Source of the DNA: Actinomadura syzygii
Lineage (GTDB): Bacteria; Actinomycetota; Actinomycetes; Streptosporangiales; Streptosporangiaceae
NCBI RefSeq assembly: GCF_008085905.1
Contig: NZ_VSFF01000008.1
Coordinates: forward strand, 434,001-498,000
DNA length: 64,000 nucleotides
Direction: 5' to 3'
In this document: positions 41,649-50,031 of the stretch, piece by piece
Position numbering within the stretch: position 1 is the first letter of the stretch
Layout of the letters: each line of letters begins with the position of its first letter
Translations under genes and position numbers: made by a program
Notes under the pieces: model-generated
The model's input: the letters and a program-made list of their open reading frames with translations, nothing else
Told to the model about the DNA's origin: nothing
Database searches by the model: none

Positions 41649-42662
41649 TCAGGAAGGCTTGACGATGCCGAGGCCGTCGGCGCCGACCTTGATGGAGGAC
41701 TCGTCCAGGTTCCCCTCGGCGATCGGCTGGAGGTGGCCGTCCAGGTCGTGGACGGGGCTGGCCTCCTTGTACCAGGACGTGATGACGGCGTTGCCCCAGA
41801 AGTCGCGGCGGCGGTCGTCGTTGACGTTCCACCGGTGCGTCTCGTAGTCGGGGTCGCCGGTGAAGTAGTCGGACGTGTAGACCTCCACCCGGTGCCCGTC
41901 GGGGTCGCGCAGGTACACGTAGAAGGCGTTGGAGACACCGTGTCGTCCTGGCCCGCGCTCGATGTGGTGCTCCTTGCCGAGCGCCCCGAAGACGTCGGCG
42001 GTGTGCAGCACCTGGTGGGACTCGTGCGTCGCCATCCCGATGTGGTGCAGGTAGGGGCCGGGGCCGTGGGTCAGCGCGACGTCGTGGACGGTCGGCTTGC
42101 GGAACATCCACGCCGCGTACAGCTCGTGCTCGTCGCCCTCGATGGTCTCCGAGCAGCCGAACCCGAGCGACTTGTAGTACTCGTAGGCGGCGGGGATGTC
42201 GGGGGTGCAGATGTTGTAGTGGTCCAGCCGCGCGATCTGGGCGCCTCGGTGCAGGTCGTAGCGCTGGATGAGGCGCTCGCCGCGGGCGATGTCGTGGAAG
42301 AACTCGACGGGGACGCCGAGCGGGTCGACGACGCGGACGGCGTCCCCGACGCCGCGCGTCCCGGTCCCCGCCGGAACACGGCGGACGGGACACTCCAACT
42401 CGGTGAAGAACCGTTCTGCCCGGTCGACGTCCTCGGGAGTGCGGACCCGGTAGGCGAGGTGGTCGAGCGCCGCCACGGGCGCGGCGCGCAGCACGACGGA
42501 GTGATGGGTCAGCTCATCGGAGCCGCGCAGGTAGAGCGCGTCCTCGTCCTCGTGCTGGACGTGCATGCCGAGCATGTCGACCCAGAACCAGCGCGACGCG
42601 GCCAGATCGGTGACGGCGAGCTGCACGTAGGCGGACCGGACGACATCGGGGGCTGCACTCAT
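41649..42662 (-). CDS. hpaD: Extradiol ring-cleavage dioxygenase, homoprotocatechuate (3,4-dihydroxyphenylacetate) 2,3-dioxygenase-like
   Basis: 337 residues, ATG with AGGAGG upstream. Two VOC (glyoxalase-fold) domains; the second carries the Fe(II)/Mn ligands: His in RLDHYNICTPDIP, His in PGPYLHHIGMATHES, Glu in DGHRVEVYTSDYF. The C-terminal DDRRRDFWGN-VITSWYKEAS block is characteristic of type I homoprotocatechuate dioxygenases. It opens the ring of 3,4-dihydroxyphenylacetate. No hpaE, hpaF or hpaH-like genes lie beside it, so the rest of the pathway is elsewhere or the enzyme has another catechol substrate. Confidence 0.88.
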   Translation of the reverse strand: MSAAPDVVRSAYVQLAVTDLAASRWFWVDMLGMHVQHEDEDALYLRGSDELTHHSVVLRAAPVAALDHLAYRVRTPEDVDRAERFFTELECPVRRVPAGTGTRGVGDAVRVVDPLGVPVEFFHDIARGERLIQRYDLHRGAQIARLDHYNICTPDIPAAYEYYKSLGFGCSETIEGDEHELYAAWMFRKPTVHDVALTHGPGPYLHHIGMATHESHQVLHTADVFGALGKEHHIERGPGRHGVSNAFYVYLRDPDGHRVEVYTSDYFTGDPDYETHRWNVNDDRRRDFWGNAVITSWYKEASPVHDLDGHLQPIAEGNLDESSIKVGADGLGIVKPS

Positions 42663-42889
42663 GATTCCTCCTGCACACAGAAGCGAAGGGCGTTCGCCGC
42701 CGCGCGTCCGCCTCGTCACGGAGCGCCGTAACACGATGGTCGGCCCACTGACCTGCGCCAAGTAGGGACCTTCGTCCCTCGACCCAAATCCTTTGGTCCC
42801 AAACGACCTACTTCGAGCCAGGTGGGCGGTGATGATCAGGGTTCGCAGTCGTCGGCACCGGGTTCATGGCAGGACGAAGGTCCAGTCGG

Positions 42890-43699
42890 TCACTTTCGGT
42901 TTCTCAGCCGGTAGGTCGCCCACTGCTTGGTGAGCGCTGCGTGTTCGGCGACCCAGGCGGCGGAGTTGGTCTCGCTGTGGCCCCGCCACTTCTCGGCGAA
43001 GATCTCGGAGAACAAGTCGACGTGGGATGGCTCCGCGTCGTTCCACGAATCGAACTGAGAGACCCACTCGCCTGCTTCTCGTGGGCTGTGGCCTGCCTTG
43101 AGCAACCAAGGGATCAGGAGGCCGAGTTCGATCCATGCCTGGCCACGGGAAACGAACGCCCAGTCGACCACGTAGGCACGCCCCTCAGGCGTGATGATCA
43201 AATTTTCCTCGTTGAGGTCGGTGTGGAGTAGCGCGGTGCCGGCCAGGCGGGAGACGTCTACGGCGGCCGACTGCCAGCGCCGTTCGACCATCATCCGGAC
43301 CACGTCGGGGCATGGAGTGGTCTGGATCGCTTGGATGGTCTTGGCGAGGACGGTCAAGTCCGGAGATCCCGGTGTGAAGTCGGCGCGTCGGCCGCTTACG
43401 TGCTCGAATCCGAGGACGACCCACTCCCTGGCCTCGGCCTGCCATCGAAGCCGGGGAGCGAATCCGGACACGTGCGGATTGACGGCCGCCTCACGGCGCA
43501 GCGACATGACTTCGGGACCGTCCCTGTCCGCCAGTTTCCGGGCCGCCTTGACAAAGGTGAGGCCCTCCGGACTGTGCAGGGTAGAGGCGATGTCCGCGTG
43601 GTTGCCCGTCGGGGCCGGATCGATGGAGCTGATCGGGCCTGTCTGGGTTTCGATCTCGATCCGCAGCTCTTGGGGCAGGTCCGTCCAGTCGCTCCGCAT
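42890..43699 (-). CDS. Aminoglycoside phosphotransferase (APH/choline kinase) family protein
   Basis: 269 residues, AAGGAG site six bases before the ATG. Kinase fold of the APH group: Brenner-type motif LLHTDLNEENLI (HxDxxxxN) with VVDWAFVSRG as metal-binding motif. The N-terminal nucleotide-binding Lys region is FVKAARK. It follows the small protein gene at 43709 by nine bases in the same operon and is near an XRE/DUF6879 set. Such 'orphan' APH kinases with these neighbours are common in actinomycetes; substrate unknown and resistance should not be assumed. Confidence 0.87.
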   Translation of the reverse strand: MRSDWTDLPQELRIEIETQTGPISSIDPAPTGNHADIASTLHSPEGLTFVKAARKLADRDGPEVMSLRREAAVNPHVSGFAPRLRWQAEAREWVVLGFEHVSGRRADFTPGSPDLTVLAKTIQAIQTTPCPDVVRMMVERRWQSAAVDVSRLAGTALLHTDLNEENLIITPEGRAYVVDWAFVSRGQAWIELGLLIPWLLKAGHSPREAGEWVSQFDSWNDAEPSHVDLFSEIFAEKWRGHSETNSAAWVAEHAALTKQWATYRLRNRK

Positions 43700-43708
43700 G
43701 AGGCTCCT

Positions 43709-44245
43709 TCAGAACTGGATGGTCAGCGCTCTGTCGGGGATCAGGTCTCCCCAACTCCCGAGCAACCCACGGCCGCTCTGGTCGTTGCACTCAGGCGGGC
43801 AGCAGGAGGATCCGGACTCGTCGTCCCAGAACTCGGGGTCGACGTACATGCCGGTGGCCTTGAGGTAGGGGATCGTGCGGGCGAGCGCAGCCCCGGACCG
43901 GATGTCATCGTCCATCACGGGCCGGTGGTGGATCATCGAGTCCGCGAACGCGAGACTCATCGGAAGGTACACCTCGGTGCGCTGGAGCGCCTCGTGCCAC
44001 GCCTCGTCCACGGGCCGGGTCGGGACGATCCTGACGTACGCGCGCGGGTCACGCCGCGACTCGCGCCGGATCTTTCCTGCGGCCTTCAGGAAGACGAGAT
44101 TCTGGCCGATCACTCGCTCGGTGTAGGGGTGCGAGCTGTGGTGCTTCTTGCGGAAGTCCTTCACCAGTAACTCGTACGCCCACGGCGGAACCAGCTCACG
44201 CGGGTTCCGGCCGATCTGCTCGACCCGTTCGATCGTGACCGTCAT
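43709..44245 (-). CDS. Hypothetical protein, possible glycine-rich domain (DUF1399)-like
   Basis: 178 residues from an ATG with GAGGAGG upstream. Contains PTRPVDEAWHEALQRTEVYL, close to the VDExWH pattern of glycine-rich-domain (GRDP/DUF1399) proteins, and ends with a Cys-rich DDESGSSCCPPECNDQSGRG. The family link rests on one motif; a zinc role for the cysteines is possible. First gene of a two-gene unit with the APH kinase. Confidence 0.55.
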   Translation of the reverse strand: MTVTIERVEQIGRNPRELVPPWAYELLVKDFRKKHHSSHPYTERVIGQNLVFLKAAGKIRRESRRDPRAYVRIVPTRPVDEAWHEALQRTEVYLPMSLAFADSMIHHRPVMDDDIRSGAALARTIPYLKATGMYVDPEFWDDESGSSCCPPECNDQSGRGLLGSWGDLIPDRALTIQF

Positions 44246-44365
44246 CGACTCCTCCTCGGGGTGTGGCCCACTGCGTGGTGAAGAGCAAAGCTCCGTGTCA
44301 CACGACGGTGACCTGTTGTGAGGGCAGCGGTCCACGAAGTTGCGCTTTGTTGCGCCCGAGTCGCG

Positions 44366-45226
44366 CTAGTCCGCTTCGAGCCTCCTCAGAGAATCGTTGA
44401 TCAGCTCACGGGCCCCAGGTCCGTAGACGGCAAGGGCAGACAGATCATCGAAAGCCCTGAAGTAGGTGACCAGCTCGCTTGGCGCGGTGACAGTGACGTT
44501 CGCGGTGAGCAACTCAACGTGAACCTGCGTCGTGTCGTAGACCGTGAACCCCTCGACCGGCCACATCGGACGGGCGGCGTCGGAGGGAATGACGCCCACG
44601 GACACCGAGGGCAGAGACATGTCACTGAGCAGGTGGCGGAGTTGGCCCGCCAGGACTGAAGGTCCACCGATTTGATAATCGAGAACGCACTGCTCGATCA
44701 AGAACACGAATGTATGTCCGCCAGTCGTCAGCACACGTCGTCGGGCAAGCCGGGCTTTGACCGCGGCCTCAACGTCGTTCGGGATGTTACGAAAGCTTGT
44801 GATGGCTTCGAGTAGGGCTCGTGCGTACTCGTCCGTTTGGAACAGGCCCGGGATCACGTGAGGTTGGTAGACCCGCATCCAACGGGTCCGCTCGTAGAGC
44901 GGAACGTACGACTGTTGGAGTTTGCGGAGCCCTGTCGGCTCCAGCCGCCGCCACTCCACATAGCCGCCCTCAGCGGCACGCAACGACGCAACGAGGTCGT
45001 CTATCTGGTCCTCAGTCCTGCAAGCTTCGCACCATGTCCGAATGTCGGCTTGAGTGACCGGCTGAACAGCCTTCTCAATGCGGCTGACCTTGCTCTTGTG
45101 CCAACCGGCTGCGACGGCGAGGTCTGTTCCGGACAACTCTGCGGCCAGGCGAAGTTCACGGAGGCGATCAGCGAGAGCCCGGCGGGCGGCCTGGACGCTG
45201 GACGATGGAGAAGGTGACGAGGGCAT
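44366..45226 (-). CDS. XRE helix-turn-helix regulator with DUF5753 domain
   Basis: 286 residues. N-terminal HTH: LRELRLAAELSGTDLAVAAG, WHKSKVSRIEKA. The C-terminal DUF5753 is recognised by LYERTRWMRVYQPHVIPGLFQT and later FLIEQCVLDYQIGGPSVLAG. Starts nine bases after the DUF6879 gene. Relatives in Streptomyces (BldB/WhiJ-type sets) work with a small DUF397-like partner; here DUF6879 takes that place. Confidence 0.93.
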   Translation of the reverse strand: MPSSPSPSSSVQAARRALADRLRELRLAAELSGTDLAVAAGWHKSKVSRIEKAVQPVTQADIRTWCEACRTEDQIDDLVASLRAAEGGYVEWRRLEPTGLRKLQQSYVPLYERTRWMRVYQPHVIPGLFQTDEYARALLEAITSFRNIPNDVEAAVKARLARRRVLTTGGHTFVFLIEQCVLDYQIGGPSVLAGQLRHLLSDMSLPSVSVGVIPSDAARPMWPVEGFTVYDTTQVHVELLTANVTVTAPSELVTYFRAFDDLSALAVYGPGARELINDSLRRLEAD

Positions 45227-45235
45227 GGCAGCGGT

Positions 45236-45757
45236 CTAGCCGATCCGGTACTCCCGGTGGTCGACGGCCCGATCCCAGACGGCCTCGAAGGACGTGGCGC
45301 ACAGCTTGATCGCCGCCGGATCGTCGGTCAGCTCGTCCACGATGTGTTCACCATCGCCGGCAAAGTGGTGGAAGCGGATGAGGCGGTCGTCGAACAACCA
45401 GAAGTCGTTACCGGGAAGTGCCAGGTCCGAAGCTTGGCGGCGGGGGAGCCAACGTACCTGCTCGCCGGCGGCCAGGTTCATCGACTCGGTGACGGCATGC
45501 TCGAACCTGATGTACGGCGTCACGGGCTCGGAAACGACGCGGGCTCGGCGGACCGATACGCCCCTGGCCACGGCCGGAGCGATGAGGGCGTGCCAATCGT
45601 TCTCCCGCTGTGTGCGGTCGAAGGCCGGGCCCTTGCCGGTGAATGCGCGGAAGGACGGATCGGAAGGCACGTAAGCATCGCGCATCTCCAGGTGAAGTGC
45701 CTGCGCCGTACATCCGCTGATCAGCTCGTCAAAGCCTCTCAGTTCCAGTGTCCGCAT
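45236..45757 (-). CDS. DUF6879 family protein
   Basis: 173 residues. Family blocks: FDELISGCTAQALHLEMRDA, VSEPVTPYIRFEHAVTESMN, EQVRWLPRRQASDLALPGND, FWLFDDRLIRFHHF. These proteins are nearly always encoded next to XRE-DUF5753 regulators, as here, and are thought to be their partners. Its start lies 29 bases inside the end of the upstream small gene, with a GGAGGAGG site. Confidence 0.9.
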   Translation of the reverse strand: MRTLELRGFDELISGCTAQALHLEMRDAYVPSDPSFRAFTGKGPAFDRTQRENDWHALIAPAVARGVSVRRARVVSEPVTPYIRFEHAVTESMNLAAGEQVRWLPRRQASDLALPGNDFWLFDDRLIRFHHFAGDGEHIVDELTDDPAAIKLCATSFEAVWDRAVDHREYRIG

Positions 45758-45989
45758 CGGCCTCCTCCGTCAGTGCCTTCAACAGGACGCCCCGCATCCG
45801 TGCCGGGATACGTCCTACGATCTCGCCGGGACCAATGGGGCTCTGCCCGTTGACCTCCGCCAGCTCGCTCTCGGACGTCACCTGTGGTCCTTGGAACAGC
45901 AGGTCGCCGGTGGCGTCGTCCACAAGCAGCGCGGGACAGTGCCCGCCATCGGTGCCCGGGTCGATAGCGACCAACCGTAAACCAGTCAT
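45729..45989 (-). CDS. Small hypothetical protein upstream of DUF6879
   Basis: 86 residues from an ATG with AGGAGGT site. A short alpha/beta domain (LRLVAIDPGTDGGHCPALLV) and acidic C terminus. The overlap with the DUF6879 start and the strong ribosome site support a real gene. Similar short genes are commonly found in these XRE/DUF6879 sets; function unknown. Confidence 0.75.
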   Translation of the reverse strand: MTGLRLVAIDPGTDGGHCPALLVDDATGDLLFQGPQVTSESELAEVNGQSPIGPGEIVGRIPARMRGVLLKALTEEADADTGTERL

Positions 45990-46172
45990 CGAGACCTCCT
46001 GCCTCGTGTTACGCATCGTTGCGCCTCAGGGGCGAGGTTCGCTCCGATTCAGGAGCCGGTCAAGTCGCCTTCGCGACTATTCCGGCTCACGGACGCCGAA
46101 CCAACATCACGGGAGGCGCTCCATGACGAAGCAGGGCGGGAAGCCGCGGTGGCGGGGGGTGTTGGCCCGTGG

Positions 46173-46197
46173 GCCCCCACCCGGGGAGGGTGGGGGC
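46173..46197 (-). terminator. Terminator of the small membrane protein gene
   Basis: GCCCCCACCC and GGGTGGGGGC form a perfect 10-bp stem with a 5-nt loop, starting five bases past the stop codon of the minus-strand gene at 46202. Confidence 0.65.
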
Positions 46198-46201
46198 GGG
46201 C

Positions 46202-46408
46202 TTACTTCTTTTGTTCGGCTGCTCGGGGGTCGAATGCTCCGAGCAGGCTCAGCACCGACAGAACCAGGACGAGCGTTCCGCCGAATGCCGCGCCGCCGAA
46301 CAAGATCGTCGCTGAGACCGAAGCGCCGTCCGCTCTCTTGAGCAGCGCCGCGACGAGAGCGACGATCGTGCTCATCAGGGTCGCGACCACGATGAACAGA
46401 TACTTCAC
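46202..46408 (-). CDS. Small two-helix membrane protein
   Basis: 68 residues from GTG 46408 behind an AGGGAGAGG site. Two predicted TM helices (LFIVVATLMSTIVALVAALL and LVLVLSVLSLLGAF) joined by a short loop containing KRADGASVSATILFGGAAFG, with a charged tail. It is divergent from the DUF4157 gene and could be a partner; that is only positional. Not recognised. Confidence 0.65.
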   Translation of the reverse strand: MKYLFIVVATLMSTIVALVAALLKRADGASVSATILFGGAAFGGTLVLVLSVLSLLGAFDPRAAEQKK

Positions 46409-46692
46409 TTGCCAATCACCACCTCTCCCTCTCGGCTGCCGTCCCCCGCTGACAGGCGGCCGAGGCGCGATCGGTGGTGAACCCAAAAGTAGAGGTTGGA
46501 GCGCGTCGCCCGACCTAACCAGGTCGTGATAAGCCCCTTCCCAGGGCAGGGGGGACGTTAGGGCAACCGCGGGGGACCGGAGGGACAGGAAAAGGGGCAC
46601 ATCTCGCGATCTCGGGTCGTGTCCCTTGATCGGCGTTTCTCGCGACGGGCAGACTCCGAAACAGGACGCGTCCACCTAGGGGAGACGACCGC

Positions 46693-48378
46693 ATGCAGCA
46701 TGCCCGGAAGCCTGATGAGCGGCGCGCCGACCGGAGCACAAGAGTTCCCTCACGCTCCAAGAACGGCGAGGCTTCCGGTCCGGCGAACCCTTCCTTTCAT
46801 GGAATCACGGAATTGCAGGGATTGGCCGGGAACACCGCGGTGACCCGGATGATCCAGTCCGCGCGGCATGGCCACGGGCCTGGCGCTGGGCAGACCGTCC
46901 AGCGGTCGCAGGTGGACGCGGTTCTGCGCACTCCCGGCAGGCCGCTGGACGAGCCGCTGCGTGCGGAGATGGAGTCGCGCATGGGGGCGGACTTCGGTGA
47001 TGTCCGTTTGCACACCGGCGCGGCCGCTGAGCGGTCGGCGGCGGAGATCGGAGCCAGCGCCTACACCTCGGGAAACGACGTGGTCATCGGCAAGGGAGGC
47101 GTTGACAAGCACACCCTCGCCCACGAACTCACCCATGTCATCCAGCAGCGACGCGGCCCCGTGGCGGGTACGGACAATGGCGACGGGCTGAGACTCTCCG
47201 ACCCCTCCGACCGGTTCGAGCGGGAAGCCGAACTCAACGCGGCACGCGTCATGGGCGGCCACGGTCCGGCCGCCGAGACGTCTGCGGGCGGGGAGGCGAC
47301 CATCGCTCGAAAGGCGGCCGCGTACACGGCCAGCGTCCAGCGCTATCACGTCGTCGAGCCGGGGGCCGCCGACTATCCGAGCAAATGGCGCAAGCGGAAG
47401 TTCGGCTCCAGCGAGGACCGGTCAGGGGACGAGGAGTTCTTCATCCGGCAGGGCGTCAATGCCAACGACAGCTACTACGACAGCACGGATCCACCCGAAC
47501 CCCACCTGCTTTATGAGGGCGCGGTCTCCTTGGCCATCTCCGACAACTTCGATCTGGCGACGCACGACCCCGTCGACGGGGCCGAGCCCAAACATTTCTT
47601 CGCCACCGAGGCCAAGATCAAGGAATCCAACGATCTCCTTGCGGAAAGCGCGGGAAGAGTGCGCCTGACCAAGACCGGAAAGTACCTCAGGATCGAGGGC
47701 GGCGGACGGGAGAGGCGCCTGTTCGAGGTCATGCCCGATGTCCAGGTGCCCGGGACCGGCGGCGCGAGGGCCAAGGGCCTCGACGCGCGCACACCGCAGC
47801 GATGCAACGCCATGGCGCAGTTCGTCACCGGCAGCCACAACATCACCATGGGCACGACCCGATACTTCAAGATCCTTGGCAGTCTGGTCGACGAGCTGGC
47901 CCCCGGCAACAATTTCGAGGACGGCATCACGGCGGCCATGAACCAGAACAACAGGGCCGCATACGACCAGCTCAGCCAGGCGATGAGCCGCGCCTTCCAG
48001 GACCTGATGCGCGACAACCCCGAACAGGTGGAGAACACGCTCAGGCGCCTGGGATTCAACGAGTTCGCACCCGCGCCCGACCCCGGCCAGTCCATCAGCA
48101 CGATCGGATATGGCGACGCCGAGCAGGAGGCTGAGCGAGCGCGCAAATGGGAAGGATTCGAATACCACTTCGGTGGAGTCGTCGCGAAAAGCGGTACGGA
48201 CTACATCACCATGGAGAACTACGCCCGTGGCGAGCTCCGCGACACGCTCGACTCCGGAGACCCGCTCTGGTATTTCCGGATGTACGGCGCCGCGACCCCG
48301 CTGCAAAGCTGGCACCGCGGCTGGTTCGCGTCCGGGCAATTCAGAGGAGCCGTCCTGACCATCGTCCTCGAACACTGA
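46693..48378 (+). CDS. DUF4157 (eCIS-associated core) protein with unknown C-terminal domain
   Basis: 561 residues. An N-terminal LQGLAGNTAVTRMIQ block (about 41-55) is typical of DUF4157 cargo proteins. The DUF4157 domain (about 82-185) holds FGDVRLHTGAAAERSA and the zinc-peptidase motif HELTH (144-148), with a likely third ligand in REAE near 177-180. About 370 further residues match nothing I know; they contain the only cysteine of the protein (C371, RCNAMAQFVTG) and a late YHFGGVV (His492) with ITMENYARGEL. C-H-N/E order suggests a papain-/transglutaminase-like enzyme, unproven. In other genomes DUF4157 marks effectors of contractile injection systems. No phage-tail-like genes are in this window. 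GGGGAG site upstream. Confidence 0.87.
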   Translation: MQHARKPDERRADRSTRVPSRSKNGEASGPANPSFHGITELQGLAGNTAVTRMIQSARHGHGPGAGQTVQRSQVDAVLRTPGRPLDEPLRAEMESRMGADFGDVRLHTGAAAERSAAEIGASAYTSGNDVVIGKGGVDKHTLAHELTHVIQQRRGPVAGTDNGDGLRLSDPSDRFEREAELNAARVMGGHGPAAETSAGGEATIARKAAAYTASVQRYHVVEPGAADYPSKWRKRKFGSSEDRSGDEEFFIRQGVNANDSYYDSTDPPEPHLLYEGAVSLAISDNFDLATHDPVDGAEPKHFFATEAKIKESNDLLAESAGRVRLTKTGKYLRIEGGGRERRLFEVMPDVQVPGTGGARAKGLDARTPQRCNAMAQFVTGSHNITMGTTRYFKILGSLVDELAPGNNFEDGITAAMNQNNRAAYDQLSQAMSRAFQDLMRDNPEQVENTLRRLGFNEFAPAPDPGQSISTIGYGDAEQEAERARKWEGFEYHFGGVVAKSGTDYITMENYARGELRDTLDSGDPLWYFRMYGAATPLQSWHRGWFASGQFRGAVLTIVLEH

Positions 48379-48412
48379 CCACTGGCCTGCGCGGACCGCC
48401 GCCGCGCAGCGG

Positions 48413-48445
48413 ACCCGCCTCCGTTTTCCAGGGACGGAGGCGGGT
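48413..48445 (+). terminator. Terminator of the DUF4157 gene
   Basis: ACCCGCCTCCGT pairs perfectly with ACGGAGGCGGGT (12 bp, 9-nt loop). A smaller stem (CTGCGCGG/CCGCGCAG, 48387-48409) precedes it. The hairpin can also serve the convergent DUF397 gene. Confidence 0.75.
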
Positions 48446-48489
48446 TCGAATTCTCAGCTGGAAAGGCAGACGGGGGGCGTCGGCGAGGG

Positions 48490-48675
48490 TCAGGCGTTCT
48501 TAATGTGGCGGGTGAGGGAGGCGAGGGCGGGAAGGGGGAGGAGGAGCTTGGGCCCCTCGGGGTCCTTGCTGTCTCGGATGGCGACGGTGTCGTTGATGCG
48601 GGCGACCTCGACGCAGTCGCCGCCGTTTCCGGAGCTGTGGCTGGACTTACGCCAAGTGGGGGTGCTCAGGTCCAT
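48490..48675 (-). CDS. DUF397 domain protein
   Basis: 61 residues with the full DUF397 signature: WRKSSHSSGNGGDCVEVA, then VAIRDSKDP. Such small proteins are encoded beside XRE-DUF5753 regulators and modulate them in development/antibiotic control (WhiJ- and BldB-like sets). Overlaps the regulator gene by ten bases, so the two are coupled. Confidence 0.95.
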   Translation of the reverse strand: MDLSTPTWRKSSHSSGNGGDCVEVARINDTVAIRDSKDPEGPKLLLPLPALASLTRHIKNA

Positions 48676-49478
48676 TTTTCTGTCGTCACCTTCGCTATGA
48701 GTTCGAGGGATTGGCTCACAGGGTACGCAGCGGACTGAATCGACGTGAACAGTTTGGTCAGCCGGGTGACTTCGAGGCGATCGGTCGTTGTGTCGCCCGA
48801 GATCGCGTTGTCTTTGTACCCTACCTCGCTTCCATCCGGCAGCGTTCCGATGGCGAAGGCTCCCCTAGTGCCTTCGTGCAGGCAGAGCGGGACTACCTGG
48901 ATACGGACGCGACGGGAGGAGGCCGTTATGAGGCGCTGGAGTTGCTCCTGCATCAAATCGGGGCTCCCGGTGCCGCGGTGGAGCACGCTCTCATCCATCA
49001 CGTACATGAGGTCTGGCGGGGTGTCACGGGTGAGGACGTCCTGCCGCGCGATGCGCGCCTCGACGGCGGCTTCGTCGTTGTCAAGCAGGTGGGCGGCGTA
49101 AGCCGGGGTCTGGAGGAGTCCCGGGATGACCAGCGGTTGGTAACTCCGGATGGCGTTGAACTCCGGCTCCTGGATGGCCCAGTCGGTGAACCAGGCCGGG
49201 ACCACGTTGGTGCCCTTGTAGAGGCCGTCCCAGAGGTGGACGAGGGCCTCGCGGGTGTCGAGGACGCGGTCGGCCTGGATGGCCAGGATGCGGTCGGGGC
49301 GCGTCTCGCCGCGCTCTATGCCGCCGATCGTGCTCTTCGCGTAGGGCGCCTGGTCGCGGATCATCTCGCACAGGGCGGCGAGGCTCAGGCCCGCCGCCTC
49401 CCGGTATCGGCGCAATTCGGAGCCGAATAGCGCGTTCGGCGACTCCCAGGGGCGCAGGTCGTTCGGCCGTTGTCCCAT
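48666..49478 (-). CDS. XRE helix-turn-helix regulator with DUF5753 domain
   Basis: 270 residues. N-terminal HTH LRRYREAAGLSLAALCEMIR, KSTIGGIERGETRP. DUF5753: WFTDWAIQEPEFNAIRSYQP, LVIPGLLQTPAYAAHLL, YVMDESVLHRGTGSPDLM. Partner DUF397 gene follows directly; a divergent HATPase gene lies upstream. This trio is the classic actinomycete arrangement. A perfect dyad 22 bp upstream of its start may be its operator. Confidence 0.94.
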   Translation of the reverse strand: MGQRPNDLRPWESPNALFGSELRRYREAAGLSLAALCEMIRDQAPYAKSTIGGIERGETRPDRILAIQADRVLDTREALVHLWDGLYKGTNVVPAWFTDWAIQEPEFNAIRSYQPLVIPGLLQTPAYAAHLLDNDEAAVEARIARQDVLTRDTPPDLMYVMDESVLHRGTGSPDLMQEQLQRLITASSRRVRIQVVPLCLHEGTRGAFAIGTLPDGSEVGYKDNAISGDTTTDRLEVTRLTKLFTSIQSAAYPVSQSLELIAKVTTEKWT

Positions 49479-49499
49479 CGCTCTCTCCCTTGGGCTCGA

Positions 49500-49521
49500 A
49501 TGACCGGCGATGGCCGGTCAT
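49500..49521. promoter_or_regulatory. Candidate operator before the XRE regulator
   Basis: ATGACCGGC and GCCGGTCAT form a perfect 9-bp dyad with a 4-bp spacer, between the divergent XRE and HATPase genes, 22 bp from the XRE start. Confidence 0.6.
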
Positions 49522-49647
49522 GGGCGGCAGTGGCCACGGCCGTGTCACGCATGGACACGCATCGTGGCTTTCTCATTGCACAGCGTTACACAGGATGCAT
49601 CATTTCTGCCACCGGATTCTCGAACCAAAAAAAATTCGGAGGTTTCC

Positions 49648-50031
49648 ATGATCGAAACCGGGATGGTGTTGGGGGTGATCTCAATCGAATCTTCCGCGCG
49701 CGCGCCAGAAGTTGCACGGAAATGGGTGTCCGCTCTGTATCAGAGGCGTTGCCTAGGGGACGACTACGTCGCGCGTACCGTCGTCACCGAATTGGTGACG
49801 AACGTCCATAAGCACACCGACACGAAACGTGTTTCCGTACGACTTCTCTTGGAGGAGGGTCTCCGGGTGGAGGTCGAAGACCGTTCCGCTGTGCTTCCGG
49901 TCGTCCAAGCTTGGGACGACACTGCGGAATCGGGTCGCGGGCTCCTGATGTTGGGTGTGCTCGTCCAGGAGTGGGGTGTCCGGCCACTGGCCGATGGCGG
50001 GAAGGTGACGTGGGCGCGGCTCGGCGGATGA
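49648..50031 (+). CDS. Anti-sigma-like HATPase protein
   Basis: 127 residues; ATG with CGGAGG five bases before. HATPase_c_2 fold: TVVTELVTNVHKHTD (N box), VEDRSAVLPV (G1-like), GRGLLMLG (G2). It is the divergent partner of the XRE/DUF397 pair. Probable serine kinase or sigma/anti-anti-sigma binder. The stop overlaps the next start (ATGA). Its upstream region contains an unusual run of eight A residues. Confidence 0.88.
   Translation: MIETGMVLGVISIESSARAPEVARKWVSALYQRRCLGDDYVARTVVTELVTNVHKHTDTKRVSVRLLLEEGLRVEVEDRSAVLPVVQAWDDTAESGRGLLMLGVLVQEWGVRPLADGGKVTWARLGG

Noticed and set aside
46693..48378. Idea that a full contractile injection system is present
   Set aside because: No sheath, tube, baseplate, AAA or tail-fibre genes in the window; the CbbX-like ATPase at 58.4 kb is 10 kb away and not of the eCIS type as far as motifs show.
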